Assembly: GCA_037367355.1 (NCBI GenBank)
Contig: CM074695.1
Span: forward strand, 1,736,001 to 1,800,000
Direction: 5' to 3'
DNA: 64,000 nucleotides
Source of the DNA: Neoscytalidium dimidiatum
Taxonomy: Eukaryota > Ascomycota > Dothideomycetes > Botryosphaeriales > Botryosphaeriaceae
Under the pieces are notes generated by a model. It saw only the letters and a list, made by a program, of their open reading frames with translations, was not told where the DNA came from and did not search any database. Every line of letters starts with the position of its first letter. Within the stretch, counting starts at the first letter, position 1. This document shows positions 35,201 to 46,515 of the stretch, piece after piece. The translations under genes and the position numbers were made by a program.

Positions 35201-36017
35201 AACACAATACGCGAACGACCTGATAGCATACTACCTAGATATCGTAGTAGCCGAACTAGAGAAATCTCAAGATTCCAAAGCCACGCTTTTGCAGACATAC
35301 GAAACCTACCGAGCCTTGCGACCACCAAAACCCACTTACAGGCAATTCATTACGGAGAATTCACTGGATGCCGAATGGTGGGACAGCCGCCTGCGTCTCC
35401 TCCAACTCCTAGGGACGGGCCAGGATGCAGCGTCATCCTACGAGGTCGGTGCTATCCTGACACGCCTTGCTCCTTACGAACAGGAACTCGTCCCGGAGAT
35501 GATCATCCTCAACGGCCGGCAGGGCCGCCACGAAGAAGCCATTCGCCTCCTTACGCACGGCCTCGGTGACTTCGACACCGCCATCTCCTACTGCCTGCTA
35601 GGCGGCTCCAGCATCTACCGCCCGCGGGGCCCGCGCGGCATCCCCGCCGACGAGCTGCCCACGCATGCGGAGCAGGCGCGGTTGTTTGGGTACCTGCTGC
35701 ACGAGTTCTTGCGCATCGAGGATATCACGGACCGCGTGGAGCGGACTGGCGAGCTGTTGGAGAGGTTTGGTGGTTGGTTCGATGTCAGGCAGGTGCTGGA
35801 GATGATCCCGGACGGGTGGTCGATTGAGATTTTCTCCGGATTTTTGATAAGTGCGTTGAGAAGGCTGGTCAGGGAGAGGAACGAGACGAGCATTGCCAGG
35901 GCATTGAGCGGGGCAAATAATTTGAGGGCCAGTGCGGAAGTTATTGAGAAAGTGGAAGAGATGGGCGCAAAAGTGGACAGAACGGGTGGAGGGAGTGGGG
36001 AGGAGATCTTGGGGTAG
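32292..36017 (+). CDS. VPS3: CORVET subunit Vps3 (TGFBRAP1-like, CNH domain)
   Basis: Three exons: 32292-32439, 32492-35145 and 35199-36017; 1206 aa. The first intron has a weak GTTGGT donor but a good branch site (CTGAC) and acceptor, and gives ITCVEFWNENLYIGTSAAEILHF. That is the family's first propeller strand pair. The N-terminal half forms a citron-homology propeller, broken by a Ser/Pro-rich segment of about 130 residues (SMHEPSVSRSVSSSSN onward). The C-terminal half is alpha-solenoid with the Vps39-type domains, including NRNPKLGVQVFADEN and APYEQELVPEMIILNGRQGRHEEAIRLL. Vps3 is the Rab5/Vps21-facing subunit of the CORVET endosomal tether. Vps39/Vam6 is the nearest alternative; the C-terminal blocks favour the TGFBRAP1/Vps3 branch. 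I did not align them. Confidence 0.86.
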
Positions 36018-36386
36018 TTGTGATGAGCGTGTAGTACAGATACCCAGGATACATTTACGTTAGATAAGGATGTTACACTCGCTTGTGATGAAGGACTGGG
36101 AAAGATGCGCATGCAAGTAGACTGAACTAAACTTCCCGAGCACGTCATGCAGGATCATTTAACTAGACTCATTAACAGCGCTGATCCTCCAATCATAAGT
36201 ACCTTGATGTCTTTATCCGAGCTGAATACTCAACTGCAGCCACCGAACATCTAAATAGTTTATACGCACTTCATTTCTCATCGAACACCTCCGCAATGTA
36301 ATGATGCCAACCAATTTGTTCGTTTCCGCCTCCTCGCGTCCACTTCTCGCAACGGTACGCCACCGGTCGCTCGATCGCTTAAGCGC
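36018..36386. other. Convergent spacer between VPS3 and the GFA-fold gene
   Basis: 369 bp between two converging stop codons, AT-richer than the flanking genes, and presumably both 3' UTRs. Nothing else was seen. Confidence 0.6.
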
Positions 36387-36951
36387 TCAACCGCTCATCG
36401 GCCCCTCGAACTTCTGTGCGCCCTCAATATCCGGCAGCCAGGCGAACTTATTGCGGCAGTAGACCTCAACCTTGGGCTTGTACTTGGTCTCGACGAGCGA
36501 CAGGTCGTCAAGCGTGCCGGCCTTGACGATGACGACACCGGTCAGCGCCTCGCCCTTCACCCACACCAGCGTGCCGCACTCCGGGCAGAAGTGGTTGGTC
36601 ACGGGCTTGCCCGAGTCACCGATGCGCTGCCACGTCTTGGGCGTGCCCGTGGGCTTGAAGGCCGGTGCAGGCAGGAGGAGGTTAGTGCTGTTCGTGCTGT
36701 TGGAGCTACGGCGGCAGGGGACGCAGTGGCAGAGGGCCTGTGGTAAGGGTTAAAAAGTGGAGATTGGCGCGGATGAGGAGAGCGAAATTGATGCGTCAAG
36801 CCAATTCCTCATGGTGATGGCGAGGGCCTCAGCAATGAGGACAGGCGGGTAATATGGGTGCGGGGTCTAAGGGGGGTTAACTCACAACATTAACGGGCTC
36901 ACCGTCGAAGGTGTACTTCAGGTTTCCGCAAGCACAGCCGCCGGTCGTCAT
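36387..36951 (-). CDS. GFA/CENP-V-domain zinc protein (DUF636)
   Basis: Two exons, 36951-36886 and 36737-36387, phase 0, with a 148-nt intron; 138 aa, the usual length of single-domain family members. The N-terminus MTTGGCACGNLKYTF provides the Cys-x-Cys pair (6, 8). CHCVPCRRS follows the splice (25, 27, 30) and FCPECGTLVWVK gives 73 and 76. Together these make the two zinc sites of the glutathione-dependent formaldehyde-activating (GFA) fold. Despite the family name, most fungal members have no demonstrated reaction, so catalysis on S-hydroxymethylglutathione is unproven. A TATAAA lies about 100 bp upstream of the ATG. The frame is open upstream without homology, so the internal ATG was chosen. 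Confidence 0.9.
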
Positions 36952-37048
36952 ATTGTTGAAGATGATTGTCTGGATTGGATTTTCTGGTGCTTGGTTGGAA
37001 GGTTGCTCGAGTGCTGTTTCTGGCTCTGAACGGCCGTTTCTCTGCTGA

Positions 37049-37054
37049 TTTATA
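37049..37054 (-). promoter_or_regulatory. TATA box of the GFA-fold gene
   Basis: TATAAA on minus (GACTATAAATCAG), 98-103 bp before the ATG at 36951. Motif and spacing only. Confidence 0.5.
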
Positions 37055-37909
37055 GTCTCACCGGAGAAACCCCCAATGAGTCTGCTCGTGGACAACGTTC
37101 AAAGCTAGGTATTCCCTTCGGCCCGTCCACCGGTCGCCCCGCCTCTCCCGACTGGGCAACACGAACCGCAAGCGTCCACACTCCACCCGCTTAGATCTTC
37201 GGCTATCGGCTACTTCTGCGGCTCCCGGTTTCTCTACGAGAGTTGACGGACGAGAGACGGTTAACTCCGCTTGTCTCCGCGCTCGTGGTGTTTCACTGGT
37301 ATTATTCGGAGGATCCTATCCTTATCTTTACTCGGTGTCTCGGAGAGCAAGCCTCGCGGAACGCCTGAGAGAGGCGGTCCAATATGCAGAAACGGATCGC
37401 TTCTTGAGGCACCGGTAGGCGGGGCTTCTCCGAAGCAGAATGAAATCCTGACGCAAAATTGACAAGTTATGCGTTTAAGTCGTCTAGGCTTGATCAGGTA
37501 GATTGTCATCTAATGTAGAGGGCAGATATGGTTCTCTCAACAGCCATCAAAGACTGTTCTTCTCTTCTCATTTTCCGTTGGGAAAAGGGCGCATGTGGGG
37601 TGGTGTGTTGTAAAGGAGGGGAGAGAGAAGGGGGGCTTTCTGACTATTGCGGCACGCACAGTCTACTAGGTGTCTTATCTTTTCAACAAAGATCAAGTTT
37701 ACTGGTTTGAAGAAAACTTCATATGCGAAGAGTTCCTAATGAAGAACATCTTATTTAGATCGTTAACAGGGATTAGGCTTTCTCAGGTTCTCTCTGAGGT
37801 TCGGCTAGAAAATTTGAATTCCTGTCTACATCAGCAAAATTCCCCGAGCGCCAAGCCACTAAGTTGTCGACCCCGTGTCGACCCTATGCCGACCCGGGTT
37901 AGAACGTAG

Positions 37910-37934
37910 GGACTATAATCTTAATTTATAGTCC
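37910..37934. repeat. Perfect 9-bp inverted repeat with 7-nt loop
   Basis: GGACTATAA, seven bases, then TTATAGTCC. It could form a hairpin. It sits about 17 bp before the first 9-bp repeat array, at what may be the edge of a small mobile or foldback element. Confidence 0.8.
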
Positions 37935-37950
37935 GGCCCGACCTAAGAGC

Positions 37951-38001
37951 TTCCAGAGGTTCCAGAGGTTCCAGAGGTTCCAGAGGTTCCAGAGGTTCCA
38001 G
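37951..38001 (+). repeat. Tandem array of TTCCAGAGG (5.7 copies)
   Basis: Five exact 9-bp units and a partial sixth (TTCCAG); a degenerate unit (TTCCAGAGA) follows after a three-base gap. The unit is the reverse complement of the unit at 38326-38396. Confidence 0.9.
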
Positions 38002-38183
38002 TACTTCCAGAGAGTCTGGTTATTTCGCACGCGCGCACGGACGATTTCTGAGAAAATACTTGTTCCTTTTCTTATGGCCCGTGCACGTAGAATTCGCTAA
38101 AGCTCTCTCTCTATGGCCATCAACGCTATTAAAGAAAGAAGGTGAAATTCGAATGATTAACCGAAATTCTATGCGTAGGCGTT

Positions 38184-38221
38184 GGTGGCAGCTACGCGGC
38201 TACGGTGGTGGCAGCTACGCG
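38184..38221 (+). repeat. 15-bp direct repeat GGTGGCAGCTACGCG
   Basis: Two exact copies, at 38184-38198 and 38207-38221, followed at once by a short run of GGCGCT units. They lie between the two inverted 9-bp arrays. Confidence 0.85.
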
Positions 38222-38325
38222 ACGGCGCTGGCGCTGGCGCTGGTGCGAATACCGCGCTAAGGTGAACTTTAAGAATTTCGACCGTGTTAGGTGGTCCGTG
38301 CACGCGCGTTCCGGAACGTCTGGAC

Positions 38326-38396
38326 CCTCTGGAACCTCTGGAACCTCTGGAAGCTCCGGAAGCTCTGGAAGCTCTGGAACCTCTGGAACCTCTGGA
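38326..38396 (-). repeat. Tandem array of the 9-bp unit in reverse orientation (about 8 copies)
   Basis: On plus the unit is CCTCTGGAA, the reverse complement of TTCCAGAGG. The first three and last two copies are the standard form; the middle three begin with GCTC and one of them has GCTCCGGAA. On plus one frame reads as Ser-Gly-Thr repeats (SGTSGSSG), but that frame has no start or context that suggests a gene. Confidence 0.9.
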
Positions 38397-39323
38397 CGTG
38401 CTAGCCCTAATCACGAGGTTGCGAGCCAGATGGGTGGGCACGTTTCCTATTGGACCTAAGGCTCTTAGCCGAAACTGGCTGGGGAATTTTGCTGATGTAC
38501 CAAAAGTTAAAGTGGTACACACACCCCTAGCTTGCTCCATGATGCGTCCCTACATGAGCATAAGGTTGCACTCTGTCCAGCCGGCGTAGCTCGTATTCTC
38601 GAAGAGAATCCGGCTTCGGAGATATCATAGACTGTCTTCACGTGCGCAGATCGATTATTCCACCTTCTCCTCTGTGCCATTGATTCCCTTCAAAGCCCGT
38701 CAATCTGAACAGCGTCAATCATTGAATACTACGGGTGCGAATAGCAGTTATCGTTTCTCCCCTCTTTTCTTCTCTCCTTATTTTTTTCTTTGGCTTACTT
38801 GTTCTTCTTCATCGGCTCATTCAGAAATCAAACGGTGACTCTGAGTCTGCTTCCAGTCCCACCACTACAACATCACATTGGCCTGCATTTTCCTAATACA
38901 TGTGACTAATTTGGTATTGTCCTTCTGCGTCTTGTAAGGATTTTAGGAATTCTTGTATTGGTTCATCCTCACGGTCTTATGCAAAAGATGCATCGTTAAT
39001 ATACTAAAGGCTCGATGGCCTACTTTCCATGTGCACGCACAGAGAGTAGCAGCGAAAGTGCATACTAGCTTCGTCATGATGAGTCCATGGAAGGCTGACT
39101 GTGCTGACGTCGTAGGGTGAGAACGAGCGGCACTCGGGTGTTCAGCTAGGCTCGGTTCGAAGCACGGCAGCAGTGGGCCCCGGCGGCAACGACATCCGCC
39201 GCAGGCTACCCATCAAGGTTCCGCGCCGCTGCATGACGCGACACGGAGAGCCGCGACAGAATCAACACCATCTTCGACTCTCCCCTCCCTCGCCTCCTGC
39301 GTGTGCCATGAGGCCCGGAAGCC

Positions 39324-41355
39324 ATGTCCGCGCCTAACGCGATTCTAACGAACGGCCATTCCTCCCAGGACGACCTGCCCTCGCTTGCCGCCCTCTTCCT
39401 GATCAAGTTCGACCTCAAAGTCGGGTGAGTGCGCAGTAGCCGGGAACGCTGAAGCGCTGAGGCTAATTGGACGTCGCAGCTATACCATAACCTGGAAGCG
39501 ATCCATTCCCGATCGTGCGAACGCTCCCAATCCTACTCGAACGACCACCTGCTGACCGCGCTGCAGTTGAACTCGATGGGGCCGTGGAGTTCAAGTCGCT
39601 ACCTTCGGGCTTGCACAGCGTCAAGGAGGACCTCGTGTATGTATAAAGTCTGCGACTTATTGTACTTGAGCGCTGACGGAGAATTGCAAGCTACTTCGTA
39701 CATGAGCAGTATGTGGGTCTGAGCGCGTTCGTGAATGACCCGGCACCTGAAGCAGAACGCAATGCGCACCTAGTTGCTGTCGGCATCTTAGTGCCGCTGA
39801 GCCAAGGCCGACTGGGGCGGAGCTGGTTGCATGCTCAGAAATTAAGAGAGCTGGCCCGGTAAAGTCCACTGACGCTTCATATTCTATACGTGAGCACCGC
39901 TAATGCATTGGCAGGCTGCTGGTTCACGATACCGCGAAGACGGAACCCCTGGAGCGATACTGGGCCGACAATTCTGCAGAACACGGCGACAACACTCCGG
40001 AGGCTGAATCTTCTGAAGCATCTCCTACCGTCTCCCGCCCTCCTCCCGGCGTACTTAGAAAAAATAAGACTTACGCAAGGAATCGCGGATTATCCAATGT
40101 GACGGCGTTCCACCCCACACATGAGACTCTCGGTGTGGCCCATCCTGCTCTGTCGATAATCAAGTACATAGACACTTTCGGCCCTTTGGTGTTTCCACTT
40201 CTGAGATTGGCGATTCTAAGAAAACGCATCCTGTTTGTCACGCCGCCGCCGGTCCGGCTGGCTTGTGAATTTGGTAACCCCTCCCTTCACGCAATCGTCG
40301 GCTAGCAATAAGCTGACTGTACTGTATCAGTTTATGACCTATCGATACTGTCTACCATCCCTTCTTCCGTTACCGACGTCTTGCCTCCGGGTTCTGAGCC
40401 ATTACAACGACTACGAAGTTTGTTTACCGTTGGAATTCACGATATCCCTAAGCTGCAAGAGGAAGCAAAGAAGCACGAGATAGCGAAAGACTCAACCGAA
40501 TATTTGGAGGGAACCAACTGGTCTCCTGGATGGGCGGCTTGTACAACGGATGAGGTTTTGGCAATGAAAACGGATCTTTACGACGTGATAGTCGAACTTC
40601 CCGCCCAAGTCGAATCTTCGGAGGCCAAGCGATGGCCAAGGATAAAGACGCCAACAGGCAGGGAGATCAAAGCAACTCAACGGGACATGCGGCGGTTCCG
40701 TATCCTGCATGCTGAGCTACGCAAAACGCAGCGGCACTCGATCGACGTCCAAAGAAGCGAAGAGGAGGACGAAGAGGAGGACGATGACAGCGCAGCACTG
40801 CTGGGGTCCTCGCCACAACCGGAGAGCAATGACGGGGATGACGAAATATATGCAGACAACCTGATCGAGCCTTCAACATGGGCGGCACTTGCCTACTCGG
40901 GCTTCATGTGGTGGGCATCTGCTGGCGAGAAGGATGCATCTCTATCCGAAGAAGCAGACCGGGACCGTGCTCTATTAGGAGATCTCTCTGATTTCATGAC
41001 TATGTCGCACGGATCCGTCCGTAGCACGGAGGATGCAATGGCGCAAACGTGGTACCAAGGGGCAGCGGCTCCACATACCGCCATCATCGCATACTTCCAT
41101 AGACTTACAGCAGAGATCTTTAGTACATTGGGTGACATCGTTGACGCAGCGGACGACGAAGAGCACGATGAGGAACAGGATGAGGACGAGGAAAACTCGG
41201 TGGTGGTGCATGGGGACGACGTCAGCAGGATGGGCCTCGACGTGTGGAGCGAATGGGATAAGCAATTTGTGCAGGAAGTGCTGCAAATGTACTTCGGTAG
41301 GAGGTCGGAAGTGCATGGAGGAAGTATTGAGTGCTGTGGTATTAAGATTTGCTGA
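39324..41355 (+). CDS. DENND11/LCHN-like protein (DUF2347 + DUF4484)
   Basis: Six exons: 39324-39424, 39480-39514, 39567-39636, 39691-39858, 39915-40273 and 40331-41355; 585 aa. The N-terminal DENN-type module is recognisable across five splices: LPSLAALFLIKFDLKVG, then YTITWKRSIP, ELDGAVEFKSLPSGLHSVKEDLV, YFVHEQYVGLSAFVNDP, and LVPLSQGRLGRSWLHA. The central part contains FHPTHETLGVAHPALSIIKYIDTFGPLVF and RKRILFVTPPPVRLACEF. The C-terminal part carries acidic runs (EEEDEEEDDD) and ends in ECCGIKIC, which I take as the true end. DENN-module proteins are usually Rab exchange factors; for this branch a membrane-traffic role is inference only. Exon 3's acceptor is certain; the donor of exon 2 (C|GTGCGA) is the best of several. 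Confidence 0.82.
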
Positions 41356-41848
41356 GGTGTTCCGGGATCTTCAGGGCAAGGGCGGAGGTTTGGCTGCAGA
41401 TCTGCAACAGATACCATTGGGCGGCGCAGACCTTGATGAAGATAGCATTACTATTCAGCACGCGTTTTGGGAGACAGCAATGGATGGAAACTTGGGAATG
41501 AGTCTGCTTGGGCGCAACTGAAGTTTACAAGCGCTCGCTCTTGCCTATGCGCAAACCATAGCGGGGCTCTGCATCACACGCCAGTCCATAAGCGGTTAGG
41601 CTTCCCGTCGTGCATCTGGCAGCCTCGAGCTGCAGCTCCGCGAGCTCTCCCTCGTCCACAACACACCTCCCTACTTCGAAAATCTCGCCAAGAATAGACA
41701 CGCGGTGCGCCCTAAGTTTTCGCGGGTCTGCTGTACCAGAGGGTTCTATTTCGCCTTCGGCGGCTTCGGCTGGTGTCGACCGCCGAATCTTCGCTCATAT
41801 CTACATCTCTGTCGGCCACTGCGCAAGCTCTAGGCGCACGGCCTCGTC
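41356..41848. other. Spacer between DENND11-like and F-box genes
   Basis: Both genes are on plus. An open frame in the +1 register continues past the DENND11-like stop to 41521, but its sequence lacks family resemblance. The rest is a Ser/Arg-rich open frame upstream of the F-box start. It presumably holds the 3' UTR and promoter. Confidence 0.55.
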
Positions 41849-44638
41849 ATGGCCTCCAACAACGGTAAACATCATATCTTTGTTCGCCAGTACATCCAAA
41901 TCCAGTCTAACTGCTGGTACAGATGGCCCAGGGGGCTTCCACTCTTCTACAATGGACATCCTCTCGTTCTTCACTGCACACCTGCAGAGTCTTCATCCGC
42001 AAACCTCTGGTAGCACCGCGGCTATTCCACCAGCTGAAGGTCAGATGCGTGATGACCCTCAGACGCCGCCTGTCTTGGATCCGAACTTACCATCGCTCGA
42101 CGGAATTACCCTGGAGAATTACGTCCTTAGTTCTCGGGCTGCACCTCGCACTCTGACCTATGCTGACTTTAGCCATCTAAATGAGGAAGCTTCTGGTGCA
42201 CTGCAACAGATGTTTCCCCTTAGGCGCCCTGGAAATGCCGAGCTTGTGCGCAAGGTGGTCTTAGTCCCTGAGATTATCTTCAAAATGAACCCCTCCGCGC
42301 TGCTGACTTACACAATGCCGCACACGCCGAACCCCACCAGCGTGTGGCCCGATAGGTGGCTCGATGATAATGCGGCAGCTAGCTACGTTGCCTATCCACT
42401 CCCAGAGCGGGTTTCTAATCAGAACGAGCGTTGTTGCAACCATGTTGATTTATCTTGGGTCGTCAGTCGCGAGCGCACTCGCCTGCGTGCACCACCGCAC
42501 CTCCCTCCTTCGGCCGCCACTGCTCCCACCCACGTCACGGCTCGTAATAAAGTTCCACAGGAGTTATGGGATCGGATCATTAACTACTTGACACGTGACG
42601 ACCTGAAGGCTCTACGTTTAACCTCCGTCAAGATGAATTCGTTCTCAAACAATGCCTTATTCAAAACTATTGTTATACCGTTCCGCCAGGGCATGTTCAG
42701 CGAGGAGATCCGATCTGAGATGCAGAACCATACAGGAAAGGGAAAAGGCAAGAGCACTGCCATCAATATCTTCAAAAGTTATGGATCCCATATCCGGAAG
42801 TTTGGCATCAGCTACGAGATGAACGAAGGTCAGTTGTATCGCCCTACCCAAAGGATTTTTGACCCGCTCATTGCAGATTAGCACGCCTTGCATACCTACC
42901 AAATTTAGAAAGGTACGACATCTTGGAGTCGTATTGGGGTACTTACTACTGGCCACTGTGCCCGACTGAGCAGCCAGACAGCATGCCAGCATCCGTCATG
43001 GAGGAGATTGTTGGCATGAAAGAGGCTTTCTCAGACATGAAAGAGCTGAATGAGCTTGCTCTTTCAATTAATAATGGCCTCGGGTGGCTCTCAGGGCCGG
43101 ACAAATCGATCCGTTCGCAGATTCTGCACGACAATGTCGAGATTTTCTCCAGTCTCAACCAGTTGCCGTCCCGAAGCAGACAAGGACAGATGGAGCTCTG
43201 GGATTTTGTGAAATCGCAGTACATTGCTCGGGAGAACCTTGGCGATCTCGCACAAGCCCGGCTATACAGGATTGAACGTACTGGTTGCTGGAGCGACCCG
43301 CCTGCCCCTTACACCGGCATCCCTCGCGGGCTCCAGCATATCGACCACAGGATCCTCATTGAAGCAACTGTTCCAGAAAATGAACCGACCGTATCCTCGC
43401 CCCGGAATGGGTTCCTTATAGCCGCTCAGGATGCCAATGGTCACCGAGCTTGCAAATCCCACCCCGTCCGTCCTAACAGCCTGACCGATGAGCAACTTGA
43501 CTTACTCATGAAGACGCAGTGGGCTCAAGGTTCGATGATAGAGTCTTACATTATCGGTATCATTGACTCTCAGACGTGTAGAAAGGTCACAACCCTGAGC
43601 TTGGCATGTCTGCCGGGGCGTTACGTTCGGTCTTTTGATCGCAATGACTTCTGGGACGCACTTCCGGCCCTGGAATCCCTGAAGATGATGGTCATGGGAG
43701 AGTTCAGAGACATTGGAAAGAAAGACGGCTTTGGGAACCCTGAATCCCGCTCCGTTTCACCGCTAGAAGCGGTGCCAGCTTTTCAGACTGTGCTTAGTAG
43801 CCATGTTGCACCGCGATCAAATATCAAGCACTTGAGTATCGGCTGGGCTAGCGGTGGTGAGCGCGCGCACGGAATAACGGCCCGGAACCAACATCTTCTT
43901 CCCGCGCCTTTTATGGATATCCGAAACCCGTTGTCACCATTTATGATGGATGACGTTATAACATTCCCCCACGTCAAGCGTCTCGCTATTACGAATATGT
44001 GGATGACTCCCAGAGCCCTTGAACGTCTTGTCAATACTCACGAAGATTTAAATCTTACCACACTTACTCTCGACTCGGTCTCGTTACTAATTCTTCCCGT
44101 TAGCGCTGGAGGACTGATACCCCCTCCAACCAAGAAGGTCGAAAATCCAGTATATGGCCAACCATACCTCTGGTTTCCTCAGCGTATCGGATCATGGCCT
44201 CACGTCCTTGACGCTATCTCGCCTGGCACACATTTCGGCCAGCTAGGCATCGAGAGCAGGAACCGTGGAAGAAAAGCGCCCCTCGAGGAAATTCAGCTGA
44301 TATCCTGCGGATACAATGTTCTTGGTGCAGATGGATGGAGAGTTGAGTCGATGGACCGTGAATTCATGGGCCCGGACATCGATCAAGAATTGCAGGCATA
44401 CACCAACGTACGACGGGCAGTGATCGAACAATCTATGCCGAAAATATTACGCGACACGTTTCTAGGTACTATCGTCCAACATATCCCGAGGGCCGAAACC
44501 ACCGTACTCAAAGCAATGTGGGGAGCTTCGTTCGGTTGGCTTGACTGGGACGACAAATTCGCCGTTATACTGGACGGACGCAAGGAGGGGGGCACTGGTC
44601 GCTTCTGTGCTAAGATCCGGCGCCCAGTGGCTTTTTGA
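41849..44638 (+). CDS. Large F-box domain protein, substrate unknown
   Basis: Three exons: 41849-41864 (16 nt), 41923-42828 and 42909-44638; 883 aa. The short first exon MASNN is joined to DGPGGFHSSTMDIL through a 58-nt intron with branch site CTAAC. A longer upstream open frame exists, but the intron signals favour this start. The second intron (80 nt) ends at AATTTAG and joins NEE to RYDILESYWGTYYW. The F-box lies at about 215-255 (NKVPQELWDRIINYLTRDDLKALRLT). The remaining 600 residues resemble fungal F-box proteins with leucine-rich-like strands (LESLKMMVMG, VKRLAITNMW, LTTLTLDSVSLLIL). F-box proteins bring targets to the SCF ubiquitin ligase via Skp1; the target here cannot be inferred. 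Confidence 0.8.
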
Positions 44639-45540
44639 TAGCCTGTACCGCCCCTGAAGATGGGAAGCGGATTTTTTTTTTTAAAAAAAAAAGATGACGC
44701 CACTTCCCATGACTGCGCAAAGTCTTTCAGGATATCTCGATAGCCCTTGTGCGTGTCTCCATAGAAGCGCACCTATTCAACGGCATCGCAGGACGATTTC
44801 TTATTCGTCTAAGCATCGAAGGCTCGTCTGAAATATCAGAACCATTCTGCCGATCGGGTATGTCTCAATTTGCTTGGGAGAAATCAAACGAAAGAGACCA
44901 CCACAGCAAGGGACTTCGCCTCTTGCTTCTTATTGTTGCAACAGGCTCAGGAGACCAGGACGATTACCAATTAATAGAATCGTTTGGGGATAATCATAGA
45001 TGATACCAGAGGAACAGCTCGCTCGTTGTATTATGATGATTGCATAGCGTTGGCGAAAGAGGGAGTAGGTCACATTTTAATACGTCGGATGCACAGAACA
45101 ACATTTGCCCCTTGCACGTTATGTATCCGTAGTTTTCAGATAGAATCATCTCCGAAAATGGTTGTGACAAAGCATATGCCACGTGGACTTCAAAATCCTC
45201 TCGAGGGAAGGATCCCCGCATTGTGGTGGTAAAAGCTATTTTTTTTTATTTCCGTTCTAAGCTCTTCTTCATTACTAAGTTTTACCCTTTCCACCAATAA
45301 AGATTTCCGTTATGAGGGGGTATGATAAGAGAAATAGATAAAAAAGATTCATCCAGACTTGCGTTGGATTATTTATGATTCCGGAAATCGGAATAAGAGG
45401 TCCAGCTCGCGAATGAAAATGAAAAGTTGGACACAGGAAAGCCTCTGATCTTTCTCCTTCCCCCAAGCCCTCCCAAAACAACGCCATGGAGCCCCTATGA
45501 CAAGGCAATATATGACGAGTCTATTCATTTTATTCCACCC
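44639..45540. other. Convergent intergenic region, AT-rich
   Basis: This lies between the F-box and cupredoxin stops. It holds T11 followed directly by A10 (44672-44692), a perfect palindrome 30 bp after the F-box stop, and another T run at 45240. No gene was seen. Confidence 0.6.
44672..44692. repeat. T11-A10 palindrome after the F-box stop
   Basis: Eleven T then ten A with no spacer, in the presumed 3' UTR. It may mark the transcript end region or simply be a homopolymer pair. Confidence 0.75.
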
Positions 45541-46515
45541 TTACAACAGCGCCACGACGGCAACAAATAGCGCGACCACGCCGGCCATGCTGCTGCCAAT
45601 CAAGCGCGCGCCGTCGTTGGTCGTCTGCTGCGCAGGTGCGCTGCTGGCGGTGCCCGAGCCGCTAGAGCCGGCGCCAGCGTTGGTGCCGCTGCCGGAGCTA
45701 GAGCCTGAACCGCCGGCTGCGCTGCCGCCGCTGCTGGCGGTGCCGTTGCCGGACTGGGCGGACGGCGTTTGGCCGGGGGACAGATTCTCGGCGGCGACGG
45801 CGGCAAGCTGCTTGAAGCCGGCGAGGGTCTTCTGCCCGGTGGACGCACTGTGAGTGGATATGTCAGTTATTTATACGGTGGAAGTGATTCAAATGGTGAG
45901 AGGATGGGAGAGGCCAACTCACGCGTTGATGGCGCCGACCATGCCGGCCTGGCAGTGCTTGCCCTGGGAGCAATAGAACCAGAGGGGCTTGGTGTCGGTG
46001 ACTTGGATAGTGTAGGTGAGCTTGGAGCCGTTGCTGGCGGCGGCGGCGGGCATGAAGCCGGAGAAGAAGGCGTTGGTTACGTTGGGCATGCTGATGGACA
46101 TGGGCATGCAGGGTGCGTCGAACGTCGACTGTACCACCGAGTGGTTCTTGGGGTTGAACTGGAACTGCACGAACGAGCCCACCTCAGCCTTGATATCGGC
46201 TGGCTGGAACTCCAGAGAACCATTGCTGCCGCCCACCTGCACCACCTGCACCTTCGCGCCGTCTGCAGGGGCCTGGACGCCGCCAGTGGCTCCGGCACCC
46301 GGAGTGGCTGCTGCCTTGAGATGCTCGGTACGCTTCGCGAAAGCGGCGGCGTTGGGGTCGCGACGGCCGAAGGCGTTGTAGGGAGAGCCTCTATTACCGA
46401 AGGGGAGGGCGGCGCGTGGTACAGCCAGGTTCATCTCAGGCCTGGGTTGGAAAGTTGCCAGTGCTGTATCCGCGGCGGCGAGGAGGGTGGCGGTGAAGAG
46501 GGTTGAGAAATGCAT
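45541..46515 (-). CDS. GPI-anchored extracellular cupredoxin-like protein
   Basis: Two exons, 46515-45923 and 45847-45541; 299 aa. The signal peptide is about residues 1-20 (MHFSTLFTATLLAAADTALA). After a variable region the cupredoxin domain runs from KVQVVQVGG (about 88) to about 198. Type-1 copper ligands are visible: His125 in NPKNHSVVQ, Cys182 and His187 in WFYCSQGKH, and Met192 in CQAGM. A Ser/Gly/Ala/Thr-rich stalk follows. The C-terminus ends in a hydrophobic segment (MAGVVALFVAVVALL), the mark of a GPI signal. Fungal proteins of this kind sit in the cell wall or plasma membrane; roles in copper handling or surface redox are inferred. The ligand set looks complete, so copper binding is plausible. 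An AT-rich TATA-like stretch lies about 60 bp upstream. Confidence 0.88.

Larger units (their letters stand above)
36952..39323. other. 2.4 kb accessory, gene-free stretch rich in repeats
   Basis: This lies between the divergent GFA-fold and DENND11-like genes. It is locally AT-richer (about 37.4-38.2 kb) than the rest of the window. It contains a 9-bp-stem inverted repeat (37910-37934), two arrays of the same 9-bp unit in opposite orientation (37951-38001 and 38326-38396), and a 15-bp direct repeat (38184-38198 and 38207-38221). No frame resembles a transposase or any known protein. Confidence 0.65.

Noticed and set aside
38205..38459. Ser-Gly-Thr repeat protein encoded by the right 9-bp array
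   Set aside because: The frame is created by the tandem DNA repeat; there is no promoter, signal peptide or conserved flank, and the unit is mirrored in the left array.
41033..41521. Frameshift or extra exon at the end of the DENND11-like gene
   Set aside because: The main frame already ends with the family-like ECCGIKIC; the alternate frame lacks resemblance.
41610..41848. Longer N-terminus for the F-box protein
   Set aside because: A 16-nt first exon with a clean donor, branch site and acceptor gives a better start; the upstream frame is Ser-rich and featureless.
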